Assembly (NCBI GenBank): GCA_002506025.1
Contig: DAWS01000143.1
Coordinates: 12,135-27,284 of the forward strand
Direction of reading: 5' to 3'
Source of the DNA: Euryarchaeota archaeon UBA111
GTDB lineage: Archaea; Thermoplasmatota; Poseidoniia; Poseidoniales; Poseidoniaceae
Length of the DNA stretch: 15,150 bases
Shown: positions 1 to 7,579 of the stretch, in pieces
How positions within the stretch are numbered: the first letter of the stretch is position 1
Layout of the letters: every line of letters starts with the position of its first letter
Made by a program: the position numbers and the translations under genes
The notes under the pieces: model-generated
What the model saw: the letters and a program-made list of their open reading frames with translations, nothing else
Database searches by the model: none
Told to the model about the DNA's origin: nothing

Positions 1-49
1 ATGAATGCTTGTAAAACAGTTGAATAACCTCACATGCTTCGTGTTATTC

Positions 50-1051
50 ATGACGGGGGATTCACTTGGAAGACCTCTCAGGGATTTGCGAATTTCAATT
101 ACCGATCGGTGCAACTTTAGATGCGACTATTGCATGCCTCCTGAAATATTTGGCCCTAATTATGAATTCCTCCCAAGAAAGCAGATACTTAGCTTTGAGG
201 ATATTGTAATGTTAGTTAAGGCAATGTTACCTCTTGGGTTGGAAAAGGTAAGAATTACCGGTGGTGAACCGTTACTTCGAAAAGATATTGCAGTCTTGAT
301 TTCAATGATTAGAGAATGTGATTATGGCTTGGATATCGCATTGACTACCAACGGAAGTCTGTTAACTCGACATGCAGAAAAATTAGCCTCGTCTGGATTG
401 GATAGGGTTACAGTTAGTTTGGATGCAATTGAAGATGAAATTGTTCAGGACATCTCAAATTCAAGCATCTCATCAAATGACATAATTGAGGGAATCAAAG
501 CGGCTTTGGAACATGGACTAGAAGTAAAGGTCAATACCGTGATCATAAAAAATTACAACGAACATCAAATAATTCCGATAACCCAGCGGTTTTCTGAAAT
601 GGGAGTATCTGTTAGATTTATTGAATATATGGACGTTGGTGGGACAAAAAATTGGAATCCCGAACAGGTAGTTTTTGGTGACGAGATACGCACCATAATC
701 GCCACTAGGTTTGGCAGATTAAAACCGTTGAAACAGCAAAAGTATGGAGAAGTTGCCAATCGGTGGTCACTAAGTAATGGATATGAAATTGGGTTTATTG
801 AATCTATATCTAAACCGTTCTGTCAGTCATGCACAAGGGCAAGGATTTCTGCCAACGGTAAATTGTATACTTGCCTATTTTCCGAACGCGGTTACGATTT
901 GAAATCACTAATCACTATGGGCGCTGATATCAAAGATCTGAGAGACGCAGTAATTGCATTATGGAGAAAACGCGATGACCGGTATTCGGAGTTGAGAACA
1001 GTTCAAGAAGTAGAAACAAATCCCGTAGAGATGCATTTTATTGGTGGTTAA
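50..1051 (+). CDS. moaA: GTP 3',8-cyclase MoaA (radical SAM, molybdenum cofactor biosynthesis)
   Basis: MoaA catalyses the first step of molybdopterin synthesis, a radical-SAM rearrangement of GTP to 3',8-cyclo-GTP. From the ATG at 50 it is 333 residues, normal for the family. The radical-SAM CxxxCxxC cluster is C21, C25, C28 inside TDRCNFRCDYCMP. The SAM-binding GGEP is at 71-74. The C-terminal second [4Fe-4S] ligands are C258, C261 and C275 (CxxC-x13-C), and the protein ends in the conserved Gly-Gly tail. An ATG at 5 would add 15 hydrophobic residues that the family lacks; family alignment (MTGDSLGRPLRDLRIS) favours 50. No clear SD precedes it, so translation may be leaderless or nearly so. 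An in-frame TGA at 2-4 shows nothing is lost off the left edge. No other moa/moe gene is visible. All catalytic motifs are intact. Confidence 0.95.
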   Translation: MTGDSLGRPLRDLRISITDRCNFRCDYCMPPEIFGPNYEFLPRKQILSFEDIVMLVKAMLPLGLEKVRITGGEPLLRKDIAVLISMIRECDYGLDIALTTNGSLLTRHAEKLASSGLDRVTVSLDAIEDEIVQDISNSSISSNDIIEGIKAALEHGLEVKVNTVIIKNYNEHQIIPITQRFSEMGVSVRFIEYMDVGGTKNWNPEQVVFGDEIRTIIATRFGRLKPLKQQKYGEVANRWSLSNGYEIGFIESISKPFCQSCTRARISANGKLYTCLFSERGYDLKSLITMGADIKDLRDAVIALWRKRDDRYSELRTVQEVETNPVEMHFIGG

Positions 1052-1542
1052 TCTTCTATCAATACTAATTTTATGTCAAACAACATTACATTCGAGCTTC
1101 TGTCTATTAGTTTCATACTCCATGTTCCATCATTTGATCCAATAGTTTGGGAGTCAATCACAAAATAGTCTCCTTGGGTTACTGAGTAACCAGCATCCCG
1201 GTCGTGAAACGACACATTAGATCCAACTGCACCGTATACCTCCGGGTCATCAACAAAGCCAGAGAATTCCTTAGAATTTAAATCTCCTTGGTTGTATATC
1301 TGATACTCCAACCTAGCAGGGTCTAAAGCCTGGTCTAGGCTTGTGATTCTGACCACATGAAATCCATTGGAAAGTCCCTTGACACTGACAGTAATATCAG
1401 GTTCGGATTTTTCTACTGAGTTGATAGCGCCCTGCATCATTATGAAAACCATGCTGGATAGCATGACTGTGATAGCAAGCAGTAACACTGTAGCAATTAC
1501 TGGGCTGACGGCCTCGTCATCACTGTTACAGCAATTGTCCAT
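1048..1542 (-). CDS. Type IV pilin-like protein with archaeal pilin N-terminus
   Basis: This is a probable structural subunit or minor pilin of an archaeal type IV pilus, 164 residues from the ATG at 1542. Residues 12-17 read VSPVIA and open a hydrophobic helix (about 12-36, with LLLAITVML), the signature of the archaeal Pilin_N/DUF1628 type. The rest is a soluble, beta-rich-looking domain of about 125 residues ending in ...LVLIED. An open frame continues upstream to 1677, but the extra 45 residues would overlap the preceding gene by 56 bp and push the signal helix too far inside, so 1542 is preferred. The short leader (DDEA just before VSPV) is acidic, with no Lys or Arg, which is unusual for prepilin peptidase substrates. 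It lies 79 bp downstream of the isoprenyl diphosphate synthase. The TadA/TadB/TadC-like genes at 6.3-8.9 kb are possible assembly partners. Confidence 0.8.
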   Translation of the reverse strand: MDNCCNSDDEAVSPVIATVLLLAITVMLSSMVFIMMQGAINSVEKSEPDITVSVKGLSNGFHVVRITSLDQALDPARLEYQIYNQGDLNSKEFSGFVDDPEVYGAVGSNVSFHDRDAGYSVTQGDYFVIDSQTIGSNDGTWSMKLIDRSSNVMLFDIKLVLIED

Positions 1543-1621
1543 GTGGATGCGTAGACACCATCTAACTTGAATCAACCGGCTATTTTGGTTAGAAAATAGT
1601 GAAATATTCTGATTTGAATTA

Positions 1622-2599
1622 TTACAATTTTCTGGTTGTTGCATACTCAGCAACATTCTCAAGCAAGAGTTTTGCATTTGATTTTGGAAACACGCTTAGG
1701 TGATTTATTGCTCTCTCAAAATGATTGTTGATTAGTATTTTAGTGTAGTTAAAACTATCAGATTTTTCTAATAACTGTATTAGTTCATCAAGCAAATCAT
1801 TGCTAAAATTATTAATTATTTCTGCCAATCTTTCTCGGTCCTTACCATGAGACAATGTCAATGAGTGTATCAGAGGCAAAGTCATCTTGCCTTCGTGAAC
1901 ATCGGTCCCGCGCGGTTTACCAATTTGGTCGTCGCCCAATAAATCCAGTAAGTCATCAACTAGTTGATAGGCGATACCAATTTCATTCCCAAACTCTTCC
2001 AAGGCAACAAGTTGTTCCGGTGATGCCTCTGCCACTATGCCTGCTGAACGACACCCTGAGGCAAATGGACCTGCAGTTTTCCCTTTGACAATAGCGATAT
2101 AGTCTTCTGGAGAAGTTTTCAGATTTTGAATGTGATCAATCTGGGAAAATTCAGAAACTGCGATACTTGAACAACAGTTAGCAATATTGGTTACAATATC
2201 TTGGTTATATTGCCCGCCTAAAGCGTAACCTTGCACGAATAACCAATCACCGGCAATTATCGCTTTGGACAAACCTGCAGTCTCGTGTATAGTCGGTATT
2301 CCTCGTCTGTGAGTTGCACCATCATTGATGTCATCATGAACAAGAGTTGCCGTGTGTAAAAATTCGAAAGCCATGGCAAGAGGCATAATTTTTCCTAAGT
2401 CCCTACCGCCGGCGATTTCATACGACAAACACATCATAATTGGCCTCAGACGTTTTCCGCCCGCAAGTAATACTCGTCCCGATAGTTCGACGACCTCGCC
2501 AGAATCTATCCTTGAGGCAATCATCTCCTCAAGTGCGGTATCAATTTGCTGGCGGAGGGAATCTAGCCCCTGTTCAACGTCTGGTTGAATCTGCCGCAT
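1622..2599 (-). CDS. Trans-isoprenyl diphosphate synthase (GGPP/polyprenyl synthase family)
   Basis: This enzyme condenses isopentenyl diphosphate onto an allylic diphosphate to build the C20 or longer chains used for archaeal lipids or quinones. It is 325 residues from the ATG at 2599. GGKRLRP is at 47-53. The first Asp-rich motif is DDIND (89-93), followed by the RRG substrate-binding motif. The second Asp-rich motif is DDLLD (215-219). Together these give a complete active site. The open frame extends 42 codons further upstream, but that segment lacks family similarity and would run into the divergent gene, whose SD-supported start is at 2683. The residue five before the first Asp-rich motif is Ala (HTATLVHDD) rather than the aromatic typical of archaeal C20 synthases, so a longer product is possible. 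The pilin gene follows 79 bp downstream on the same strand. Confidence 0.92.
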   Translation of the reverse strand: MRQIQPDVEQGLDSLRQQIDTALEEMIASRIDSGEVVELSGRVLLAGGKRLRPIMMCLSYEIAGGRDLGKIMPLAMAFEFLHTATLVHDDINDGATHRRGIPTIHETAGLSKAIIAGDWLFVQGYALGGQYNQDIVTNIANCCSSIAVSEFSQIDHIQNLKTSPEDYIAIVKGKTAGPFASGCRSAGIVAEASPEQLVALEEFGNEIGIAYQLVDDLLDLLGDDQIGKPRGTDVHEGKMTLPLIHSLTLSHGKDRERLAEIINNFSNDLLDELIQLLEKSDSFNYTKILINNHFERAINHLSVFPKSNAKLLLENVAEYATTRKL

Positions 2600-2670
2600 G
2601 ACTAGCCCATGTAGGGTGCCCTTCTTAACCAATGGTCTGCCACCACAGGTCGTTCGGAACACTCCGAGCC

Positions 2671-2675
2671 GAGGT
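2671..2675 (+). promoter_or_regulatory. Shine-Dalgarno deciding the start of the HemC-fold gene
   Basis: GAGGT ends seven bases before the ATG at 2683. An in-frame codon at 2632 has no such site, so the shorter protein beginning MEDRPRLEV is preferred. Confidence 0.65.
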
Positions 2676-2682
2676 AATTGCG

Positions 2683-3837
2683 ATGGAAGATAGACCAAGA
2701 CTAGAGGTTTTGACCACCCCATCAAGCTACGACGGAGTCCGTCTTCAGGTCGAAAATGTGATAGTCCAAAATCGGGACTTATTCAACTTCAAAATGACAG
2801 AACTGCCTCACATGGAAGTTGCTGTTGAAAGTTTGAAAAAAGGTAATGCTGATTTGCTTGCCATGAGCATAAATCAGTGGAAGGAACTGGATAAGGATGG
2901 ACTACAGATTTCTGCATTTTTGCCAAGAAGGGAGCCTACTTGGGTATTGGTAGCAGATGATAAACCTGAATATTTGCCATACGGCGGGACAATTGTTTGT
3001 GAAAAAGAACTAATTAAGCGTCAATTGTTGAGAATGCGTGCCGATCTTGAAGTATTTTCTTTGGCAGAAATAGCAATTCGACAGAACCGAGATATCGAAG
3101 CAATCGAAGGTCAGCCTGCTGAAGAATTAGAACTACTAGAAACATTGAGAGTTAATGGAGAGATTGATGGATATGTCATTTCACGCGGTAAGTTCAGCCA
3201 GATTCGAACCAGGGTTAGACGTCATACCTTAGGTATGCAAAGGGAAAAACCAACGCAGGAGTTTGAACGGTCGACATTTATCTCACCTCCTCTAGAAGGT
3301 TTTACTGTTTTAGTTTCACGCAGTGGTTTTCCAAGCTCGGTGATTAGCAAAATAAACGACATAGCTGCTGAGACCTGTTATCAAATTGAGAATTCAATTT
3401 TTGAGGCTCTAAGTGATGATTTGAAACATGTTTCCGGAATTTTTGTCGAACAAAAGAAACTTTCAACAATACTCAAACAATATGTGAAACTAATAGATGA
3501 TTCGTATGCATTAAAAATCGGTGAAAATTACCTAATCCCTAGTAACAAGAAGGGCCGCGACATGAGAACAAAATGGAATCCTTCAAGAGATTTGATACAA
3601 GGACCAAGAATCTGCATATATTTTGAAATTTTGAGCAAAAATTCCAATGTTTCGCTGGAAATGGTACGCATTGAACCAATCGAAGATAACAGATATGAAC
3701 GAGGTAAAAATGTATTAATCAAGGAAGTAAAATTCCTCATTGAGTTATTGCAAAAAGACCATGACGAACTGAAGAGATTGATAAGTGGATTGCCCGAAGA
3801 TTACGCATCTGCTAAGCCAGGGTTAATGCAACTTTGA
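2683..3837 (+). CDS. HemC-fold (porphobilinogen deaminase-like) protein, probable pseudoenzyme
   Basis: A 384-residue protein that aligns by eye, without gaps over long stretches, with hydroxymethylbilane synthase (HemC). Residues 51-90 match the E. coli region around HSMKDVP, and 98-127 match the region around TSSLRRQ. 'FISPPLEGF' near 199-207 matches the PAxGQG segment, and 232-256 match the cofactor loop. The chemistry is gone: the catalytic Asp (E. coli D84) is Q65, the paired Arg (R131/R132) are L110/I111, and the dipyrromethane-bearing Cys (C242) is L247. An insertion of about 12 residues near 135-150 and a longer C-terminal region make it larger than normal HemC (about 310). The start at 2683 is set by GAGGT seven bases upstream. 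It is divergent from the isoprenyl diphosphate synthase. Role unknown; it might bind a tetrapyrrole precursor or another small ligand using the periplasmic-binding-protein-like fold. Fold fairly likely; loss of activity inferred from residues. Confidence 0.7.
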   Translation: MEDRPRLEVLTTPSSYDGVRLQVENVIVQNRDLFNFKMTELPHMEVAVESLKKGNADLLAMSINQWKELDKDGLQISAFLPRREPTWVLVADDKPEYLPYGGTIVCEKELIKRQLLRMRADLEVFSLAEIAIRQNRDIEAIEGQPAEELELLETLRVNGEIDGYVISRGKFSQIRTRVRRHTLGMQREKPTQEFERSTFISPPLEGFTVLVSRSGFPSSVISKINDIAAETCYQIENSIFEALSDDLKHVSGIFVEQKKLSTILKQYVKLIDDSYALKIGENYLIPSNKKGRDMRTKWNPSRDLIQGPRICIYFEILSKNSNVSLEMVRIEPIEDNRYERGKNVLIKEVKFLIELLQKDHDELKRLISGLPEDYASAKPGLMQL

Positions 3838-3839
3838 CA

Positions 3840-4412
3840 TCATTCTGACTCAAATTTAATTAAATCTTCAACCAGTTTGTCAAACCCTTGATTGGAGATA
3901 TAATTTTCCAAATCAATTAACTCTGAGGGTGTCTGGTCGTCACATAAATCAGTAATTGATTGGTCAATATCCCGCGCAATTCTTTCCCAAGTGCCAGCAA
4001 ATCTCTGCAAATCTGAGGCAAACCTCTCTACTGCTTCAACCGCAGACATGTTAGGATGTAAAACCATAGATATATCCGAGGAGATTTTTTCATTGGCCAA
4101 TTTTAGTCGATTAATATCTGTATATACCTCAACCATTGTATTGCGCAGTTCCTCTAAATTATTGTTTTTAGAAAATTTTCTTTGCGCCTTTTCAACCACT
4201 TTTTTCATACTGCCGATGCCTGCAACCATTGCCTCTCGTGCTTTTGATGATTCTAATATTGCTTCCTCAGCCTCAGCCATTCGCTGACTCAAAACATCAT
4301 CTAGCCCTGTGATATTTTTCTTGAAGTCATTTCTGATAGTCTCAGAGAGTGAGTCAGAAATAGAGTTCGTCTCCTTCAACGCACTTTTAGCAGATTTGAA
4401 ACTACGACTCAT
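3840..4412 (-). CDS. Hypothetical coiled-coil protein
   Basis: A 190-residue, highly charged, helix-rich protein that I do not recognise. From the ATG at 4412 nearly the whole chain is low in Pro and Gly and rich in Glu, Lys, Ser and hydrophobics with heptad-like spacing. Stretches such as AEAEEAILESSKAREA and KKVVEKAQRK suggest long coiled coils, so an oligomeric or scaffolding role is likely. There is no signal peptide or membrane segment. An in-frame GTG at 4424 would add four residues; the ATG at 4412 with GGTGG about eight bases upstream is the better start. Its stop lies 2 bp from the stop of the HemC-fold gene. It is divergent from the SAP-repeat gene, with which it shares a 150-bp regulatory region. 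The pairing hints at a related role but does not prove one. Confidence 0.75.
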   Translation of the reverse strand: MSRSFKSAKSALKETNSISDSLSETIRNDFKKNITGLDDVLSQRMAEAEEAILESSKAREAMVAGIGSMKKVVEKAQRKFSKNNNLEELRNTMVEVYTDINRLKLANEKISSDISMVLHPNMSAVEAVERFASDLQRFAGTWERIARDIDQSITDLCDDQTPSELIDLENYISNQGFDKLVEDLIKFESE

Positions 4413-4562
4413 GGCAATAACCACCGTGCTCCATCGATGGCTAGATAATCAAGTATACAATACCTTTGTGGAGGGTAAAAAACACTACAAAAATGTAAAA
4501 AAAACCGCCACATAATAGCGAAACCACATATACTGCTTGGTACGCATATTACTCAAGGTGGT
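4413..4562. promoter_or_regulatory. Divergent promoter region between coiled-coil and SAP-repeat genes
   Basis: This 150-bp region holds no gene. On the minus strand a TATA-like GTATAC (4453-4458) lies about 43 bases before the coiled-coil start. On the plus strand CATATACT (4527-4534), preceded by a purine-rich BRE-like CGAAACC, lies about 30 bases before the ATG at 4563, implying a very short leader. An A-rich tract covers about 4477-4505. Promoter calls are by eye. Confidence 0.4.
4431..4440. repeat. Perfect 10-bp palindrome, possible operator
   Basis: CCATCGATGG is a perfect palindrome lying 19-28 bases upstream of the coiled-coil gene start, close to where its transcript would begin if the 4453-4458 TATA-like site is used. 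It could be a repressor site. A 10-bp palindrome can also occur by chance. Confidence 0.3.
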
Positions 4563-6335
4563 ATGGTGGCGGACAAGGTCGACCTTCTTTGTGAGTTGTA
4601 TCAAGCCCGTTTCGACCGTCTAAAAGAAATCGCTTCAGTTAGTGAATTACCAAAAAACGGACCTGTAGAAATCGTCCGAGCAAGACTCATCAAGAACCTT
4701 GTTTTGACAGACTGGGACCTCTCAAAAGAAAATATCAAAGCGATAAAAAATAAGCATCTCGGCGAGATTTTAGGGGTGTTTGGATTAAAAAAATCAGGCT
4801 CAATAAGAGAAAGACGCCAACGCCTTTACCTGCACCTATACGAAGATCCAAAATTACTAACTGCTGAAAATTTGGACTCAATGAATAAACAAGACATTCA
4901 TGCTTTATGCAAAATTCTGGAATTGCCACTGACTGGTGATAAGCAAACTCTACTAGTCCGTGTGGCAGGGGTATTAGCCTCTCAACAAGGCTCTTGGGGG
5001 AAAGTAAAGAAATCACTAAAACGCAAAAATGACAATGCTAAAGCAAAAATTGTTATTCCCAATCCCGCCGATGACGAAGAAGTTTCAGAAACAACGATTC
5101 AGGCTAGTGTTGATAGATTTATCCAAGAACACCCAGAAGGTTGGAGCTTTGAAGATGAATCTGAATTTAGAAACAATCTGGCTGAAGACGGTTTAGATAT
5201 TTCGCGTGTCGAGGTTTCAAGCACAATCGATGAAGCATTAAGAAATGTTCAAGATGAAAATGAAGTTGAGGAAGCAATTCCACAAATGAATCAATCTGCT
5301 CCTAGCATTGCTGGTGCAGTAGAAATAGACTCACTAGAGCGGGAAGCTGCAATTCTTGAAGTCCAATCTAGAATGGCTGAGATTGAATCCGCAGCAAGGG
5401 ACTTTCTAACTGTTAGTTCTACCTCAAATAGTCAGGATTTTGAAGCTTTTATTGACAGTTTGAGTAATCACAGTATACCAGTCGATATTATGTCAGTTCG
5501 TGCTTACTTAACTGATGTCATAATGAAATTAGAATTTAAAATCGACTCTGAAAAGGATGCTATCAACAGTATGCCAAACTCATGGTCGGAGCGAGAAGCA
5601 ATAAGACAATTTGAAAATGCAAGAGCTTCATTACGAGATCAACTCTCAAATACCATTGATTTGCATGAAGGCGATTTAGTAAAAGCTAGGATGGCATTTG
5701 AAGAAATTGCCAAATCAATGGGCTTAGACCTGAGGATACCAAGCATTTCGGGAAGGATACACGCTCTTTTCGATTTGCATGTTGATCTATCGGAGGCAGA
5801 GGGATTGCAAGACCCAAACATTGCTCGTCGAAACCGAGTATTGAAAATACTACACCATGGTGCCGTTCACCTATCACCCGAGGAGAGAAGAGTCATTGAT
5901 AGGCTGGAACGTAATATCACTGCATTTGAACAACTTGTTGAAACAGTTATGGAATCTTCAGAAGGTGACTTTTCTGAAGCCCAACAAGCATTAATCGTTC
6001 GCTTTCTAGAATCGCGAGGATATGATGTTAACACTCCTGACTTGCGACCAAAAATATTAGCCTCCGCTGGCATCATAGGTGCTGAATTGGGTTATATATC
6101 TCCTGCTGAGATACCCAAGATTGCCCCCGGAGTTGCCTTGTCCGATAACGAAGTCGACTCGATTATTATTGAATTAAAAACTCTAGCAAACACATTCAAA
6201 CCAAGTAAGACAAACAACACTGCTGAGGATCTAATAGCCGAAGATGAAGAACTCAGCGATGCTGGTGAGAGATTAAAATCTGCCAAGGAAAAAATAGACC
6301 ACATTGACGACATTTTGGCTCGTCTTAGAGGTTGA
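4563..6335 (+). CDS. Triple SAP-like-repeat protein with long helical C-terminal region
   Basis: A 590-residue protein of unknown function. Three tandem helix-extended loop-helix units of SAP type occupy about 9-47, 56-94 and 101-139. Each has a hydrophobic helix, a Gly or Leu-Pro turn (LPKNG, LKKSG, LPLTG) and a second helix with an Arg (VRARL, RRQRL, LVRV). SAP modules usually bind DNA or chromatin-like complexes. A basic linker (KKSLKRK, 149-155) follows, then acidic, helix-rich sequence from about 170 to 590 with no recognised enzyme motif and a Lys/Glu coiled-coil tail (KSAKEKIDHIDDILARLRG). It has no signal peptide or membrane segment, so it is probably cytoplasmic. AGGTGG abuts the ATG at 4563; a GTG at 4566 would have better SD spacing. 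It converges on the TadA-like gene with a 2-bp gap. A nucleoid or DNA-tethering role is inference. Confidence 0.75.
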   Translation: MVADKVDLLCELYQARFDRLKEIASVSELPKNGPVEIVRARLIKNLVLTDWDLSKENIKAIKNKHLGEILGVFGLKKSGSIRERRQRLYLHLYEDPKLLTAENLDSMNKQDIHALCKILELPLTGDKQTLLVRVAGVLASQQGSWGKVKKSLKRKNDNAKAKIVIPNPADDEEVSETTIQASVDRFIQEHPEGWSFEDESEFRNNLAEDGLDISRVEVSSTIDEALRNVQDENEVEEAIPQMNQSAPSIAGAVEIDSLEREAAILEVQSRMAEIESAARDFLTVSSTSNSQDFEAFIDSLSNHSIPVDIMSVRAYLTDVIMKLEFKIDSEKDAINSMPNSWSEREAIRQFENARASLRDQLSNTIDLHEGDLVKARMAFEEIAKSMGLDLRIPSISGRIHALFDLHVDLSEAEGLQDPNIARRNRVLKILHHGAVHLSPEERRVIDRLERNITAFEQLVETVMESSEGDFSEAQQALIVRFLESRGYDVNTPDLRPKILASAGIIGAELGYISPAEIPKIAPGVALSDNEVDSIIIELKTLANTFKPSKTNNTAEDLIAEDEELSDAGERLKSAKEKIDHIDDILARLRG

Positions 6336-6337
6336 AA

Positions 6338-7576
6338 TCATCTAGTGGCATAGAAGTTTTGGATTACTTGAGTTACTGTTTGAATATCACGTATATCTCG
6401 CTTGAGTAAATCTTCCAAGATATTTTGACGTTGACTAACATGTTTTTCAAACACGTCTGGAGTAACTCCGGCTGCTTGGCAAATAGTTTCTCGTAATTTG
6501 GATGGTATACCGGTTTCCTCTATTCGGTCGTTGACTGGATTGTATTTCCAAATTACATTGAGTCTGGGTTTGGTTCCTTCCATACCGGCAATTTCAGCTA
6601 CCTCGGTAATCTTCCTTACCGTCTTACCATTGACATGTAACCTTGCTTGGATTATGATAAGGTCTAATCCAGTCAGCATAATCGGTGGGACTAACATAGG
6701 TGGATTGATCATTCTGGTCACTGTTTCTTGCGCCGTGTTTGCGTGCAGCGAGCCGAATGATCCATCGTGTCCAGTGTTCATAGCAGTCAACAATGTAGCC
6801 GCCTCAGGGCCTCTAACCTCACCGACAATTATTCGATCTGGACGCATCCTAAGACTGGATTTCAAGCAGTCATTCATGTCTACCTCAGGGGTACCATCTG
6901 GCCTCTCCCTTCGAGTCTCCATGCGCAACCAATGATCGTGATACACTTGCAACTCTGCAGTATCTTCCACAGTTAGCAGGCGTCGGTGCCACGGAATATA
7001 CATTCCAAGACAGTTGAGCGTGGTAGTTTTACCCGAACCAGTTCCGCCAGCGATTACGAAATTTGCGGGTCTGCTATCTAATCCTTCAATCCACACCCAC
7101 ATCATTGCGGCCAATCTAGAGTTGACCGTGCCAAATTTGATCAGGTCCAACATAGTTAATGGGTCCTCTCTAAATTTTCGAATGGTCAGGGTTGGTCCAT
7201 CAGGAGATATAGGTGGAATAGTGCCATTAACTCTTGAACCGTCGGGTAATCTACCGTCAAAAATTGGGACTAAACCCGGTCCATCCCCCAATGGAACATT
7301 AGTGAATGATGCGATATTCTTAGCAATCTGTATTCCGCTATCATCCTCTATCCATACATTGGTTCGACACATTCCGTGATTTCTGTGAGCGACTTTAACA
7401 CATTGAGACCCACCATTATACATTACTTCCTCAAGGTTATCGTCCTCTAACAAAACAGCCAAATCGCCATATGGATTTGGGTCAATCGAGCCATCAACAT
7501 GATAAATTGGTGATGGGTGGTTTGGTTCGGTATATATTGTTACTCTGCCGTATTGCTCTAATATTTTTTCAGACAT
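6338..7576 (-). CDS. TadA/CpaF-like secretion ATPase of a type IV pilus system
   Basis: A 412-residue hexameric ATPase of the type II/IV secretion superfamily, which powers pilus assembly or protein export at the cytoplasmic face of the membrane. Walker A is GGTGSGKT (177-184). The Asp box is VEDTAEL (203-209). Walker B is RIIVGEVRG (248-256) and the His box is HDGSFGSLHAN (270-280). MNTGHDGS is characteristic of the CpaF/TadA branch rather than PilB or archaellar FlaI. The N-terminal domain (about 1-140) carries the usual DGRLPDGSRVNGTIPP segment. No motif is broken. Translation is well supported by GGAGGT about six bases before the ATG at 7576; this SD lies in the end of the preceding platform gene, 3 bp away, so the two are probably translationally coupled. 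It is last in the minus-strand gene run. Confidence 0.93.
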   Translation of the reverse strand: MSEKILEQYGRVTIYTEPNHPSPIYHVDGSIDPNPYGDLAVLLEDDNLEEVMYNGGSQCVKVAHRNHGMCRTNVWIEDDSGIQIAKNIASFTNVPLGDGPGLVPIFDGRLPDGSRVNGTIPPISPDGPTLTIRKFREDPLTMLDLIKFGTVNSRLAAMMWVWIEGLDSRPANFVIAGGTGSGKTTTLNCLGMYIPWHRRLLTVEDTAELQVYHDHWLRMETRRERPDGTPEVDMNDCLKSSLRMRPDRIIVGEVRGPEAATLLTAMNTGHDGSFGSLHANTAQETVTRMINPPMLVPPIMLTGLDLIIIQARLHVNGKTVRKITEVAEIAGMEGTKPRLNVIWKYNPVNDRIEETGIPSKLRETICQAAGVTPDVFEKHVSQRQNILEDLLKRDIRDIQTVTQVIQNFYATR

Positions 7577-7579
7577 TTT

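Noticed and set aside
5..49. N-terminal extension of MoaA from the ATG at 5
   Set aside because: Fifteen residues with no family similarity; family alignment begins at the ATG at 50.
1543..1677. Longer pilin start at 1677
   Set aside because: Would overlap the isoprenyl synthase by 56 bp and bury the pilin helix 56 residues inside the chain.
2600..2725. N-terminal extension of the isoprenyl diphosphate synthase
   Set aside because: No family similarity, and it would overlap the divergent HemC-fold gene that has an SD-supported start at 2683.
4477..4505. A-rich tract as a transcription terminator
   Set aside because: It lies between two divergent genes, where no transcript is expected to end; low-complexity promoter DNA is simpler.
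6498..6935. Plus-strand open frame of 145 codons
   Set aside because: Antisense to the conserved Walker B and C-terminal part of the TadA-like gene; no recognisable domain.
7014..7379. Plus-strand open frame of 121 codons
   Set aside because: Lies wholly antisense to the well-supported TadA-like ATPase; Pro/Ser/Ile-rich shadow composition and no SD.
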